Assembly: GCF_001458255.1 (NCBI RefSeq)
Contig: NZ_CYSB01000025.1
Span: 310,001-374,000 of the forward strand
Length of the DNA: 64,000 nt
Direction: 5' to 3'
Source of the DNA: Thalassovita autumnalis
GTDB lineage: Bacteria > Pseudomonadota > Alphaproteobacteria > Rhodobacterales > Rhodobacteraceae
The notes under the pieces were generated by a model. It was given only the letters and a program-made list of their open reading frames with translations, ran no database searches and was not told the origin of the DNA. Positions 53,366 to 62,685 of this stretch are shown here, piece after piece (the stretch's first letter is position 1; each line of letters begins with the position of its first letter). Made by a program: the position numbers and the translations under genes.

Positions 53366-54910
53366 TCAGCCAATTACATCCGGCATCGAGGCCTTTTTGT
53401 TGGCGATATAGCTGTTCAGCGCCTCATTCACCGCCGGATCAATTGCCGGCTGCTGGTAATCGGCCAGCAGTTTCTCCACCCGCGCGGAGGCCAGCGCCAT
53501 GGTGTCACGGCTGCCTTCTTCGGCCCAGGTTTCAAACGGTTTGTAATCCAACAGGTCCGAACGCCAGAAGGCGGTTTTGAAGTTGGCCTGCGTATGGGCG
53601 CAGCCCAGGAAGTGGCCGCCCGGGCCGACCTCACGGATTGCATCCATGGCCTGCGCGTTGTCATCAATGGCAACGCCCTGCGCCATCTTGTGCAGCGCGC
53701 CCAGCTGATCGGCGTCCATCACAAACTTCTCATAAGAAGCGGCAAGGCCACCTTCCAGCCAGCCACAGGCGTGCAGCATGAAGTTCACACCTGCCAGCAG
53801 CCCCATATTCAGGCTGTTTGCGGTTTCATATGCGGCCTGCGCATCCGGCAGTTTAGAGCCACAGAAAGATCCCGCGGAACGATAAGGCAGACCCAGACGG
53901 CGGGCCAACTGACCGGCGCCATAGGTGATCTGGCTGGCTTCAGGGGTGCCGAAGGTCGGCGCGCCCGAGTTCATATCGATCGAGGTCACAAAGGCGCCCA
54001 TGATCACCGGCGCACCGGGGCGGATCAGCTGGCTGTAGGCAATGCCGGCCAGACCTTCGGCCAGAACCTGCGTCAGCGTGCCCGCAACCGAAACCGGCGC
54101 CATCGCACCACCCACAATGAAGGGCGAGATGATGCAGGCCTGATTGTTCTGCGCATAGACCTCAAGCGCGCCCATCATCACATCGTCGAAGGTCATCGGC
54201 GAGTTGATGTTGATGAGCGAGGTCATCACGGTGTTTTCCTGCACGAAGTCTTTGCCGAACAGGATCTCACACATCTCCACGCTGTCCTGCGCCCGGCTGG
54301 GTTCCGTGACCGAGCCCATGAACGGCTTGTCCGACAGGGTCATATGGGCGTGCAGCATGTCTAGGTGACGTTTGTTCACCGCAACATCCGTGGGTTCGCA
54401 GACGGTACCGCCGGAATGGTGCAGCCATTTCGACATGTAGCCCAGCTTCACGAAGTTCTGGAAATCTTCCATTTTCGCATAGCGGCGGCCCCCTTTCGCA
54501 TCATGCACGAAGGGCGGGCCATAGACCGGGGCCAGCACCAGATTGTTGCCACCGATCACCACGTTACGCTCAGGGTTGCGGGCGTGCTGGGTGAACTGCG
54601 ACGGCGCGGTGGCGCAAAGTTTGCGCGCCAGACCTTTGGGGATCCGCACCCGTTCGCCCTGCACATCGGCACCGGCATCGCGCCATCGGTCAAGCGCGGC
54701 GGGGTTGTTGACGAAGTTGACGCCAACCTCTTCCAGAATGGTTTCGGCGTTGGCCTCAATGATCTCCAGCGCTTCTTCGGTCAGAACCTCGAAGTTGGGG
54801 ATATTGCGCTCAATATATTTGGCGGTTTCAAACGATACCGCGCTGCGCGCTGCCCGACGGGCTGCACCGCCGCCACCTCTTGCTCTTCTGCGGGTTCCTG
54901 TTTCGGACAT
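53366..54910 (-). CDS. Trimethylamine methyltransferase (MttB) family protein, non-pyrrolysine
   Basis: 514 residues. The MttB fold is seen in GVNFVNNPAALDRWRDAG, APSQFTQHARNPERNVVIGG and FVHDAKGGRRY. No in-frame UAG interrupts it, so it is a non-pyrrolysine homologue like those acting on glycine betaine, proline betaine or carnitine via a corrinoid protein. No corrinoid-protein gene is adjacent. Substrate unknown. Start ATG has poor upstream purines but matches the family's Arg/Gly-rich N-terminus. Confidence 0.92.
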   Translation of the reverse strand: MSETGTRRRARGGGGAARRAARSAVSFETAKYIERNIPNFEVLTEEALEIIEANAETILEEVGVNFVNNPAALDRWRDAGADVQGERVRIPKGLARKLCATAPSQFTQHARNPERNVVIGGNNLVLAPVYGPPFVHDAKGGRRYAKMEDFQNFVKLGYMSKWLHHSGGTVCEPTDVAVNKRHLDMLHAHMTLSDKPFMGSVTEPSRAQDSVEMCEILFGKDFVQENTVMTSLININSPMTFDDVMMGALEVYAQNNQACIISPFIVGGAMAPVSVAGTLTQVLAEGLAGIAYSQLIRPGAPVIMGAFVTSIDMNSGAPTFGTPEASQITYGAGQLARRLGLPYRSAGSFCGSKLPDAQAAYETANSLNMGLLAGVNFMLHACGWLEGGLAASYEKFVMDADQLGALHKMAQGVAIDDNAQAMDAIREVGPGGHFLGCAHTQANFKTAFWRSDLLDYKPFETWAEEGSRDTMALASARVEKLLADYQQPAIDPAVNEALNSYIANKKASMPDVIG

Positions 54911-55146
54911 GACGCCCCCTCAAGTGCTGGTTCAAACGTTAGACAAAGATGTAACGCGCCCTGCCCGCCCCCTTGATGCCGGGAACGTCACCCAAGGCGC
55001 AAAAGCGACATTGCGGCGATTGAAACCCCGCGAAATCCGCATCTCATTCCAAAGCGCGACATATATCAGCGCCTTAAACGCGGCAATTGTGCATTTGCAG
55101 CACGCGCCCCCTTGCGTCAGCGCCGCCTCTTACCTAATAGGCAAAC

Positions 55147-56706
55147 ATGACCCAGACATCACACGACCGCCTTCTCATCATCGACTTCGGCAGCCAGGTC
55201 ACGCAGCTGATTGCACGGCGCCTGCGCGAGCTGAACGTCTATTGCGAAATCCACCCCTATCAGAACGTCACCATCGACTTTGTGCGCGACATGGCGCCAA
55301 AGGCCGTGATCTTCTCCGGTGGGCCTGACAGCGTCACCCGTGAGGGCAGCCCGCGCGCGCCTGAAGGGATCTTTGAGCTGGGTGTGCCGATCCTTGGAAT
55401 CTGCTACGGTCAGCAGGTGATGATGCACCAGCTGGGCGGCAAGGTCGAAAGTGGCCACGGCACCGCCGAATTTGGCCGCGCCTTTGTCACCCCTGAAAAC
55501 AGCCTGGATATTCTGGATGGCTGGTTCGCGGACGGCGACGAACAGGTCTGGATGAGCCACGGCGATCACGTCAGTGAAATCGCCCCGGGGTTTGAGGTCT
55601 ACGGCACCTCCCCCAATGCGCCTTACGCGATCACCGCCGACACCAAACGTCATTTCTACGCGGTTCAGTTCCACCCCGAGGTGCACCACACCCCGAAAGG
55701 TGCAAAGCTGTATGAGAACTTTGTCAAACTGGCAGGGTTCTCGGGCGATTGGACCATGGGTGCCTACCGTCAGGAAATGATCGAAGACATTCGCGCGCAG
55801 GTCGGCGACAAAAAGGTCATCTGCGCCCTGTCTGGCGGCGTTGACAGCTCGGTCACCGGGATCCTGCTGCACGAAGCGATCGGCGATCAGCTGACCTGTG
55901 TTTTTGTTGACCACGGTCTGCTGCGCAAGGATGAGGCCAAAGAAGTCGTCGCCATGTTCCGCGACAACTACAATCTGAACCTGATCCACGCCGACGAAAG
56001 CGATCTGTTCTTGGGTGAGTTGGAGGGCGTCAGCGACCCCGAAACCAAGCGCAAGATCATCGGCAAGCTGTTTATCGACGTGTTCCAGAAATACGCCGAT
56101 CAGATCGAAGGGGCGGAGTTCCTGGCACAGGGCACCCTGTACCCTGACGTGATTGAATCGGTTTCCTTCTCTGGTGGTCCTTCGGTCACTATCAAATCGC
56201 ACCACAACGTGGGCGGCCTGCCTGAGAAGATGGGCCTGAAACTTGTGGAACCGCTGCGTGGTCTGTTCAAGGATGAGGTCCGCGTGCTGGGCCGCGAGTT
56301 GGGCCTGCCGGCCAGCTTCATCGGCCGCCACCCCTTCCCCGGGCCGGGTCTGGCGATCCGCTGCCCTGGTGAGATCACCCGTGACAAACTGGATATCCTG
56401 CGCGAAGCAGATGCGGTCTATATCGATCAGATCCGCAAGCACGGTCTGTATGACGAGATCTGGCAGGCCTTTGCCGCGATCTTGCCGATGCGCACCGTGG
56501 GTGTGATGGGCGATGGCCGCACCTATGACTATGCGGTGGGCCTGCGCGCTGTGACCTCAGTCGATGGTATGACTGCGGATTACTACCCGTTCAGCCACGA
56601 ATTCCTGGGCGAAACCATGACCCGCATCATCAATGAGGTGAAAGGCGTGAACCGCGTGTTCTACGACGTTACCTCAAAACCGCCGGGTACCATTGAGCTG
56701 GAATAA
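55147..56706 (+). CDS. guaA: GMP synthase (glutamine-hydrolysing)
   Basis: 519 residues: glutaminase domain with Cys86 in GICYGQQ and the His in [12 protein letters not shown]-pyrophosphatase P-loop SGGVDSS at about 229, and the C-terminal dimerisation domain ending PPGTIELE. It aminates XMP to GMP. AGG lies five bases before the ATG. Followed by a hairpin without a strong T run. Confidence 0.98.
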   Translation: MTQTSHDRLLIIDFGSQVTQLIARRLRELNVYCEIHPYQNVTIDFVRDMAPKAVIFSGGPDSVTREGSPRAPEGIFELGVPILGICYGQQVMMHQLGGKVESGHGTAEFGRAFVTPENSLDILDGWFADGDEQVWMSHGDHVSEIAPGFEVYGTSPNAPYAITADTKRHFYAVQFHPEVHHTPKGAKLYENFVKLAGFSGDWTMGAYRQEMIEDIRAQVGDKKVICALSGGVDSSVTGILLHEAIGDQLTCVFVDHGLLRKDEAKEVVAMFRDNYNLNLIHADESDLFLGELEGVSDPETKRKIIGKLFIDVFQKYADQIEGAEFLAQGTLYPDVIESVSFSGGPSVTIKSHHNVGGLPEKMGLKLVEPLRGLFKDEVRVLGRELGLPASFIGRHPFPGPGLAIRCPGEITRDKLDILREADAVYIDQIRKHGLYDEIWQAFAAILPMRTVGVMGDGRTYDYAVGLRAVTSVDGMTADYYPFSHEFLGETMTRIINEVKGVNRVFYDVTSKPPGTIELE

Positions 56707-56740
56707 TCCACGCTAACATATTGGTTGAGCAAACAATTCG

Positions 56741-56768
56741 CAGGCGGCGCCCCAACGGGCGCCGCCTG
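56741..56768 (+). terminator. Hairpin after guaA
   Basis: Perfect 12-bp stem CAGGCGGCGCCC/GGGCGCCGCCTG with loop CAAC, 34 bases past guaA. The following bases (ATTTCG) are a poor T tract. Confidence 0.65.
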
Positions 56769-56951
56769 ATTTCGTTCTGCGGCATGCCCAATCGCAACAT
56801 AAACCCCGGTTTAATAGGCCCGGATTAGGCCCTACGTTTAATTGTCAGCCCCCTCGACGGATTTTTACGGTCATGCAGTCCCCAGAGGAGCAGGACCAGA
56901 TGCCAACGTCGCCATTTCCCCCATGTCACCTATGCGTTCAACGCGGGCTTT

Positions 56952-57929
56952 GTGCGGCAGGGGCTGATCTCGATCTATTCGCTGCTGGTCGCGACCCACG
57001 GCAAGGTGGCGGTGGTGGTGCACATAGATGCCCCCGCCGAGGAGCTGAGCCACGGCATCAAAGCGCTGAGTGCGCTGTTCCCCGACGCCCAGATCACCCA
57101 ACACATTAACCCTGATCTGCCACAGCAGGATCACCCACATCTGAAACATGGCCGCCCCTATACCCATTGGATGATGACAGCGCTGGCCTCAACCAAGGTC
57201 AAAACCCTCTACGTTGATGGGGACACGCTGTTTGTCGATGATCCGACGCCGCTTTACCATCTGGACCTTGAGGGCAAGCTGCTGGCGGGTGTGCCGGACA
57301 CGCGTTTTGAAATCCTGCACCATAAAATCGGCCTCTGGTCGCGGTTTGGCGCCCTTGGTGTGGCCTGTAGAAGGCCGTTCCGGCAAGTGATCGCGACGCA
57401 AAAACACGACCTGCATAGGGCGCAATACATCAACGCCGGCCTGTTGCTGGTGGATATGCCCGCGCTGCGCCGGGCCGGTTTGGCAGAGCAGCTGGATGGC
57501 TACAAATCCTACAGCCAGATCTACGATCACAAGGGCTGGACCAATTGCGATCAGGATTGGTTCAACTATCTGTTTGGCACCCAGCGCGACGCCATTCAGC
57601 TGCTTTCTGCCCGCTGGAACCTGCTGGCCAATCTGGCCAATATGGATCGGCTTTGGGCCATTTCTGTTCCCAGCAAAATCCGCGCGGCCTACCGCAGGGC
57701 ACAGAACAATCCGGCGCTTTATCATTTTGCCGGCAGCGTCTTCAAACCCTGGCAAAGCCAGCCTCTGCAACGCCCGATGAGTCCCCTCCAAAAACGCGCG
57801 CTGGGGGCCTGGTATCAAGCCGCCATCACCTTTTCTGCAAAAACCGGGATGGACATTCCACCGATGATAGAGAAAATCAGCCGGATTGCAGAAAAGGAAC
57901 GCCACAAATGGACCTCTACATTCGCCTGA
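56952..57929 (+). CDS. GT8-family glycosyltransferase with apparent N-terminal frameshift
   Basis: 325 residues in the longest clean frame, from a GTG. DXD-type site YVDGDTLFVDDP, QYINAGLLLVD and CDQDWFNYLFG fit GT8 enzymes, which transfer hexoses to lipopolysaccharide or polysaccharide. The expected N-terminus HVTYAFNAGF is in the same frame upstream but without a start. The ATG at 56900 (GAGGAG upstream) is in another frame and would join HVTYAF if the CCCCC tract at 56918-56922 lost one C. So this is a frameshift, a phase-variable tract, or a sequencing error. Confidence 0.72.
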   Translation: MRQGLISIYSLLVATHGKVAVVVHIDAPAEELSHGIKALSALFPDAQITQHINPDLPQQDHPHLKHGRPYTHWMMTALASTKVKTLYVDGDTLFVDDPTPLYHLDLEGKLLAGVPDTRFEILHHKIGLWSRFGALGVACRRPFRQVIATQKHDLHRAQYINAGLLLVDMPALRRAGLAEQLDGYKSYSQIYDHKGWTNCDQDWFNYLFGTQRDAIQLLSARWNLLANLANMDRLWAISVPSKIRAAYRRAQNNPALYHFAGSVFKPWQSQPLQRPMSPLQKRALGAWYQAAITFSAKTGMDIPPMIEKISRIAEKERHKWTSTFA

Positions 57930-57966
57930 GCCCACGTGCCACGGGGCCCCGTTTGGGGCGACCAGC

Positions 57967-58836
57967 ATGATCAGCCAGACCTTTGCCGCCATTTTGTGGA
58001 TGTCGGGCGCGATTGTCTCGTTTTCATCCATGGCCGTGGCGGGACGCGCCATCAGTTTTGAACTCGATACCTTCGAGATCATGATGTACCGCAGCTTCGT
58101 AGGCTTCGCGATTGTACTGGTCGTGGCAACGGCGACGGGCCACTTGGGTGACGTGACCAAGCGTCACTTGGGAACCCACGCCATTCGCAATTTCAGCCAC
58201 TTCGCCGGACAGAACCTCTGGTTTTATGCGTTGACTGTGATTCCTTTGGCACAGGTCTTTGCTCTGGAGTTTACATCGCCGCTTTGGGCCATCGCCCTGT
58301 CTGCGATTGTGCTGGGGGAACGCATCACCCGGACACGTGGCATTGCGGCACTGATCGGCTTCATCGGCATTCTGATCGTCGCCCGCCCCAGCCCCGACAG
58401 CCTGAATGTTGGCCAATTGGCTGCCGCGCTTGCCGCCATTGGTTTTGCCGGCTCCGCCGTCTTCACCCGCAAGTTGACGCGCAGCGAAACCATCACCTGT
58501 ATCCTGTTCTATCTGACGCTGATGCAGGCGGTTTTTGGAATAATTGCAGCAGGTTATGACGGTGACGTGGCCCTGCCCTCAGCCCAATCCGTTCCCTGGC
58601 TGGTGCTGATTGCTGTTGCCGGGCTGGTTGCGCATTTCTGTCTGACAACCGCCCTGAAACTGGCGCCGGCCACGGTTGTCATGCCAATCGATTTCATTCG
58701 CCTGCCGTTGATCGCGGTGATCGGCATGCTGCTTTATGCCGAGGCATTGGACCCTTGGGTGTTCCTGGGCGCGGCGGTCATTTTTGGCGCGAACTACCTC
58801 AACATCCGTGCAGAAATGCCACGTAACCCAAAATAG
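57967..58836 (+). CDS. EamA/DMT-family transporter
   Basis: 289 residues, ten membrane helices in two EamA repeats. The first repeat runs to about residue 135 and holds EFTSPLWAIALSAIVLGERI; the second ends with LRLPLIAV-like FIRLPLIAVIGMLLYAEAL. It probably exports a metabolite or amino acid. The frame is open upstream into the GT8 gene's end, but ATG 57967 is used; GGGGCGACC precedes it. Confidence 0.88.
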   Translation: MISQTFAAILWMSGAIVSFSSMAVAGRAISFELDTFEIMMYRSFVGFAIVLVVATATGHLGDVTKRHLGTHAIRNFSHFAGQNLWFYALTVIPLAQVFALEFTSPLWAIALSAIVLGERITRTRGIAALIGFIGILIVARPSPDSLNVGQLAAALAAIGFAGSAVFTRKLTRSETITCILFYLTLMQAVFGIIAAGYDGDVALPSAQSVPWLVLIAVAGLVAHFCLTTALKLAPATVVMPIDFIRLPLIAVIGMLLYAEALDPWVFLGAAVIFGANYLNIRAEMPRNPK

Positions 58837-58887
58837 ACACAGCATCGCTTTCTCCACAAACTGCGACAAGTTTACGCTGGGGCTGCG

Positions 58888-58917
58888 TTGACAGGCGGAA
58901 TCTTGCTTGGCTATGCC
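58888..58917 (+). promoter_or_regulatory. Candidate promoter of the FadL-family gene
   Basis: TTGACA (58888-58893), 18-bp spacer, TATGCC (58912-58917). The expected start is near 58924, about 29 bases before the ATG. Confidence 0.5.
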
Positions 58918-58952
58918 TGACAGACGCACAAGTTTGTGAAGGGGAGGAATGC

Positions 58953-60095
58953 ATGCAGCGTTATATGGTAGGAGCCGCAGTACTGGCTCTGACGGCAGGA
59001 GCAGCACAGGCGGGCGGGATCGACCGGTCGGGCCAAAGTATTGCGCCGATTTTTGAAGACGGTAACTACGTTGAGTTCAGCTTTGGCCACGTCAAACCTA
59101 AGGTATCGGGCGAGCAGGTAAATAATCTTTTTGGGCCCGGTCCGGTCGTTGTAGTGCCGGGTCTCGGCCAATCGTCGGGGAACATGACGGGCAGCTACAA
59201 CCTGCCGGGTTTCGCCTTTAAAACCGACATTAATGAGAAACTGTCAGCGGCCATCATTCTCGATAGCCCGTATGGCGCGGATGTGGACTACAGCTATGTA
59301 GATCCTTTGGCTCCATATGCCTACACCGGCTCCAACGCAACGATCGACTCGCGCGGGATCACCGCCGTTCTGAAATACGACATCAGCGATCGTTTCTCGG
59401 TTCATGCTGGTGCCCGCAACGTGACGACCAATGGCAACGTCACGTTGTTCAACGGCTATCAGATGGAAACCACGAACGAGAGTGATTGGGGTTACCTGAT
59501 CGGTGCGGCTTACGAAATTCCGGACATCGCGCTGCGTGCAGCACTGACCTACAACTCGGCAATCACGCACAACTTCACCACCACTGAGAACGGCGTGTTC
59601 GACAGCCCAATGGAAACGGTTATCCCCCAGTCGGTTAACTTTGATTTCCAAACTGGCATTGCCGAAGGCACGTTGCTGATGGCGTCGGTTCGCTGGGTTG
59701 AGTGGACTGCCTTCGACATTTCGCCAACGGCCTATGTGGCTTCGCCGACCAACCTCGACAATTCACCTCTGCTTTCTTACGACAACGATACCTTCACCTA
59801 CAGCCTTGGCATCGGTCGCCAGTTGACCGACAAACTGTCGGGCTCGGTAACGCTGGGCTATGAGAAGTCGACCGGTGGATTCTCGAGCAACCTTGGTCCG
59901 ACCGATGGCTACACCTCGATCTCACTGGGTCTGAAGTATCAGGTCACCGATGGCACAGCGATCTCGGGCGGCATTCGCTTTGCGAAACTGGGTGACGCTG
60001 AAACGCAGAACCCCAGCGTTCTGGGCCAGACCTTTGGCGATTTTGACGACAATACCGCGACAGCAATTGGTCTGAAAATCAGCCACAGCTTCTAA
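58953..60095 (+). CDS. Outer-membrane transport protein, OmpP1/FadL family
   Basis: 380 residues with a signal peptide (MVGAAVLALTAGAAQA, cleaved before GGIDRSGQS). The mature N-terminus GGIDRSGQSIAPIFEDGNYV and the C-terminal GLKISHSF, ending in Phe as outer-membrane barrels do, fit the FadL family of long-chain fatty acid or hydrophobic-compound channels. GGGGAGG lies before the ATG. Followed by a terminator. Confidence 0.92.
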   Translation: MQRYMVGAAVLALTAGAAQAGGIDRSGQSIAPIFEDGNYVEFSFGHVKPKVSGEQVNNLFGPGPVVVVPGLGQSSGNMTGSYNLPGFAFKTDINEKLSAAIILDSPYGADVDYSYVDPLAPYAYTGSNATIDSRGITAVLKYDISDRFSVHAGARNVTTNGNVTLFNGYQMETTNESDWGYLIGAAYEIPDIALRAALTYNSAITHNFTTTENGVFDSPMETVIPQSVNFDFQTGIAEGTLLMASVRWVEWTAFDISPTAYVASPTNLDNSPLLSYDNDTFTYSLGIGRQLTDKLSGSVTLGYEKSTGGFSSNLGPTDGYTSISLGLKYQVTDGTAISGGIRFAKLGDAETQNPSVLGQTFGDFDDNTATAIGLKISHSF

Positions 60096-60117
60096 AGCGT
60101 TTAGACGCGAAAAGAAT

Positions 60118-60147
60118 CGGGTGGGGCTAACGCCCCGCCCGTTTTTT
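60118..60147 (+). terminator. Terminator after the FadL-family gene
   Basis: CGGGTGGGGC/GCCCCGCCCG stem (10 bp, one G-T) around a 4-base loop, then a run of six T residues. Confidence 0.9.
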
Positions 60148-60157
60148 ATTACCAGGT

Positions 60158-60931
60158 CTAGATCTTCGCCGCCTTTTTCAGCCGTTCATCCAGCGCTTTT
60201 TGGTAAGCCGCTTTTGCCGCCTCATCCACCTGGGCGCTTTTGGCGTAGTAGATGAAGCCAAGCGCCTGACGCGACCGTGTGGGTGAGTTATTGGCGCCGG
60301 CCCAATGCACCGTTTTGGCATGATGCATCAGAAAGGTGCCGGCGGGGCCCGGGAAACTGACCGTGTTGGCGTGATCTGCTTCGGTGCCGAAATCTGTCAT
60401 CCCTTGTGAAAAGCCCAGCATTCCGCTCTGGCCATGATCGCGAAACCCGCCCTTATGGGATCCCCGCAGATAGTGGATGCAGCCGTTTTCCGCATCGACC
60501 TCTTCCAGCGCCAGCCAGCCGGTCACCGCCTCACACGGGGTGAGGTGGAAAAACACGCCATCCTGATGGGGCGGGGTTGGTTGGCCGATGCCCGCAGGTT
60601 TGTTGAAATACTGCATGTTGATCGGCACAACCTCATCCTGCAGAACCTCCTCGGCGATCCGGCGCGCGGGGCCGTTCAGCATCATCTCAGCAAACCAATC
60701 GTCATAGTGAAACATCTGCTGCAGCTGTTTCAGCGTGCTGCGGTCGGCGCGCTCCTCATAATAGACCTGCGCCTCGGGCATCTGGGGCACTTTTTCACGC
60801 ACAAACCGATCCAATTGACGCCGGATCTCAGCCACTTCGGGCGCAGAGTACAGCGCATCGACATGGACATATCCATCCCTGTCGAAGTCAGATTTCAGAG
60901 GTCTCTCGGCTTGTTTGGTGTCATTTTTCAT
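60158..60931 (-). CDS. Phytanoyl-CoA dioxygenase (PhyH) family protein
   Basis: 257 residues of the Fe(II)/2-oxoglutarate oxygenase fold. The iron ligands are the His and Asp in TPPHQDGVFFHLTP and a distal His in MHHAKTVHWAGANNS; the Arg of SRQ binds 2-oxoglutarate. Substrate unknown; PhyH-like enzymes hydroxylate phytanoyl-CoA, ectoine, phosphonates and secondary metabolites. It diverges from an AraC gene 89 bp away, probably its regulator. GGAAACC precedes the ATG. Confidence 0.9.
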   Translation of the reverse strand: MKNDTKQAERPLKSDFDRDGYVHVDALYSAPEVAEIRRQLDRFVREKVPQMPEAQVYYEERADRSTLKQLQQMFHYDDWFAEMMLNGPARRIAEEVLQDEVVPINMQYFNKPAGIGQPTPPHQDGVFFHLTPCEAVTGWLALEEVDAENGCIHYLRGSHKGGFRDHGQSGMLGFSQGMTDFGTEADHANTVSFPGPAGTFLMHHAKTVHWAGANNSPTRSRQALGFIYYAKSAQVDEAAKAAYQKALDERLKKAAKI

Positions 60932-61020
60932 CTCGGGGTTTCCTTTTCTGTTCTGCCTCAGCCTAGGTTCTCCAAAGCCCTTTCCCTATTGAGCAGATCG
61001 GCTAAAATATAGGAAATCCG

Positions 61021-61788
61021 ATGAACTCTGAGGGGATAGTGGACACAGGCCTGAACATATTGCGGCTGGATCTGGGGCGGTTTGACCGGCGGTTCGGCAT
61101 TGGTCCGGCCTGTTGGCCATTCTTTGACCTGTTGTGGATCCATAGCGGCTCTGTTCAGATCAGAATTGGTGGGGCTAATCTGACCCTTCAGGCTCCAGAC
61201 GGGGTGCTGATCGCACCGGATGTTGCCTTTGAGGGGCGCTCGCAGGGGGCGGATGCCTCGATTTGTCATTTCGACTGGACAGCGCCGGATCTGGCATGTC
61301 CGCACGGATTTCTGCGTCCAGGGCTGGTGGCCGGGGCCAATCTGCAAACGATGATCCGTCTGCTGCACAGGCACGCCGCCCAAAACGCATCGGCGGAGAT
61401 CCGGAAACGTCTGTTACGGGCCATTTTGGATGGGTTTTCACCACCTGCCGAAACCGATCCCCCCAGCCGCGTTGATCGCGCCTGGCAAGAGGCAACGGAG
61501 AAGCTGGCCGAGATCCGCAGCCTGCAGGACGTGGCCGCGCTGGCGGGCCTGTCAGAAAGCAGTTTCCGCGCCGAGCATCGGACGCAACACGGCGCGCCGG
61601 CGGGGCGTCATTTACAAAGGTTAAAATTGCGCCATGCCGCGCGGCTGCTGACAACCACCGGACTGACCCTGTCGGATGTTGCTGCGCAGGTTGGGTTTGC
61701 CCACGCCGAAAGCCTGTCTGCCGCCTTCAGCCGTCACTATGGTCAATCGCCGGGACGCTATCGTCGCGCCCATCGGCATCTGGCATGA
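61021..61788 (+). CDS. AraC-family transcriptional regulator
   Basis: 255 residues. An N-terminal sensing part with beta-rich cupin-like pattern, and a C-terminal double HTH (LQDVAALAGLSESSFRAEHR and LSDVAAQVGFAHAESLSAAFSRHYGQSPGRYRR in parts). It is divergent from the PhyH gene and convergent with the sulfatase-maturation pair, so control of the PhyH gene is likely. The inducer is unknown. Confidence 0.92.
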   Translation: MNSEGIVDTGLNILRLDLGRFDRRFGIGPACWPFFDLLWIHSGSVQIRIGGANLTLQAPDGVLIAPDVAFEGRSQGADASICHFDWTAPDLACPHGFLRPGLVAGANLQTMIRLLHRHAAQNASAEIRKRLLRAILDGFSPPAETDPPSRVDRAWQEATEKLAEIRSLQDVAALAGLSESSFRAEHRTQHGAPAGRHLQRLKLRHAARLLTTTGLTLSDVAAQVGFAHAESLSAAFSRHYGQSPGRYRRAHRHLA

Positions 61789-61800
61789 TTAGCCTAGAAT

Positions 61801-62685
61801 TTAGGTCGGCCGCAGAACGCAGCGAAATCCAAGATGGTTAGTGGTAGACCGCACCTCTTGCGGGCTGCGCGCGGCGGCGCGGTAGCGGCGGCAATAGCTT
61901 GGCGCACAGAGAAAGGAGCCGCCTTTGGTGACATAGCTTTGCCCCGGCAAAACCGTTCTGCTGGGGGTGCAACAGGCGCCAGATTGCGCCCGGGAATGCC
62001 CATTGCGATAGGGCGTCACCGTCCATTCCCACACATTGCCGATCATGTTGTAAAGGCCAAAACGGCTGCGCTGTCCCTGCCTTGACGCACAGGACAGAAA
62101 CCGACCCTTCTTTCTGTTTTTATGGGGAAATTCACCGTGCCAGATGTTGGCCATACGGCGCCCGTTGGGCATCAGTTGGTCGCCCCATGGATATTCGGTG
62201 GAGACCCCATCGCGGGCAGCAAACTCCCACTCTTTTTCCGTTGGCAGCGCCTTGCCCGCCCAGGCCGCATAGGCCATCGCATCATTGAGTGAGACCTGAA
62301 CCACCGGATGATCCAAGCGGCCCAGCAGGTCAGAGCCCGGACCCTCAGGCTGATACCAGCAGGCCCCCGGCACAAAGCGCCACCATTGGCGAAAATCCCC
62401 CAAGGGCACCGGGTGATCGGTCATGGTAAACACCAGACCGCCGGGTTCACGCGCCTCAGGCGGCAGATCCGGTGCTTCGCATTGCGGGATCGCCTTTTCA
62501 GCGTCGCTGACATAGCCGGTGTCCAGCACAAAGCGGCGGAATTCGGCGTTGGTGACCGTGGCCTCATCGATGGCAAAGGGGCGCACCTCGGCCATATGGG
62601 CCGGGGCCTCCTCAGGGTAATGATGGTTACTGCCCATCTGGAAAATGCCGCCTTTCAGCGCCACCATACCCGCCGTCTTGATCAT
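61801..62685 (-). CDS. Formylglycine-generating enzyme (SUMF1 family)
   Basis: 294 residues. The domain runs from MVALKGGIFQMGS to LGFRCVLRP, and both copper-binding catalytic Cys of the aerobic enzyme are present in GGSFLCAPSYCRRYR (about Cys260 and Cys265). It oxidises the active-site Cys of sulfatases to formylglycine in the cytoplasm before folding. Its start overlaps the stop of the sulfatase by 4 bp, so the pair is translationally coupled. Confidence 0.93.
   Translation of the reverse strand: MIKTAGMVALKGGIFQMGSNHHYPEEAPAHMAEVRPFAIDEATVTNAEFRRFVLDTGYVSDAEKAIPQCEAPDLPPEAREPGGLVFTMTDHPVPLGDFRQWWRFVPGACWYQPEGPGSDLLGRLDHPVVQVSLNDAMAYAAWAGKALPTEKEWEFAARDGVSTEYPWGDQLMPNGRRMANIWHGEFPHKNRKKGRFLSCASRQGQRSRFGLYNMIGNVWEWTVTPYRNGHSRAQSGACCTPSRTVLPGQSYVTKGGSFLCAPSYCRRYRAAARSPQEVRSTTNHLGFRCVLRPT

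Noticed and set aside
55159-56442. 427-codon antisense frame across guaA
   Set aside because: Covered by guaA with all catalytic motifs intact; no supporting signal.
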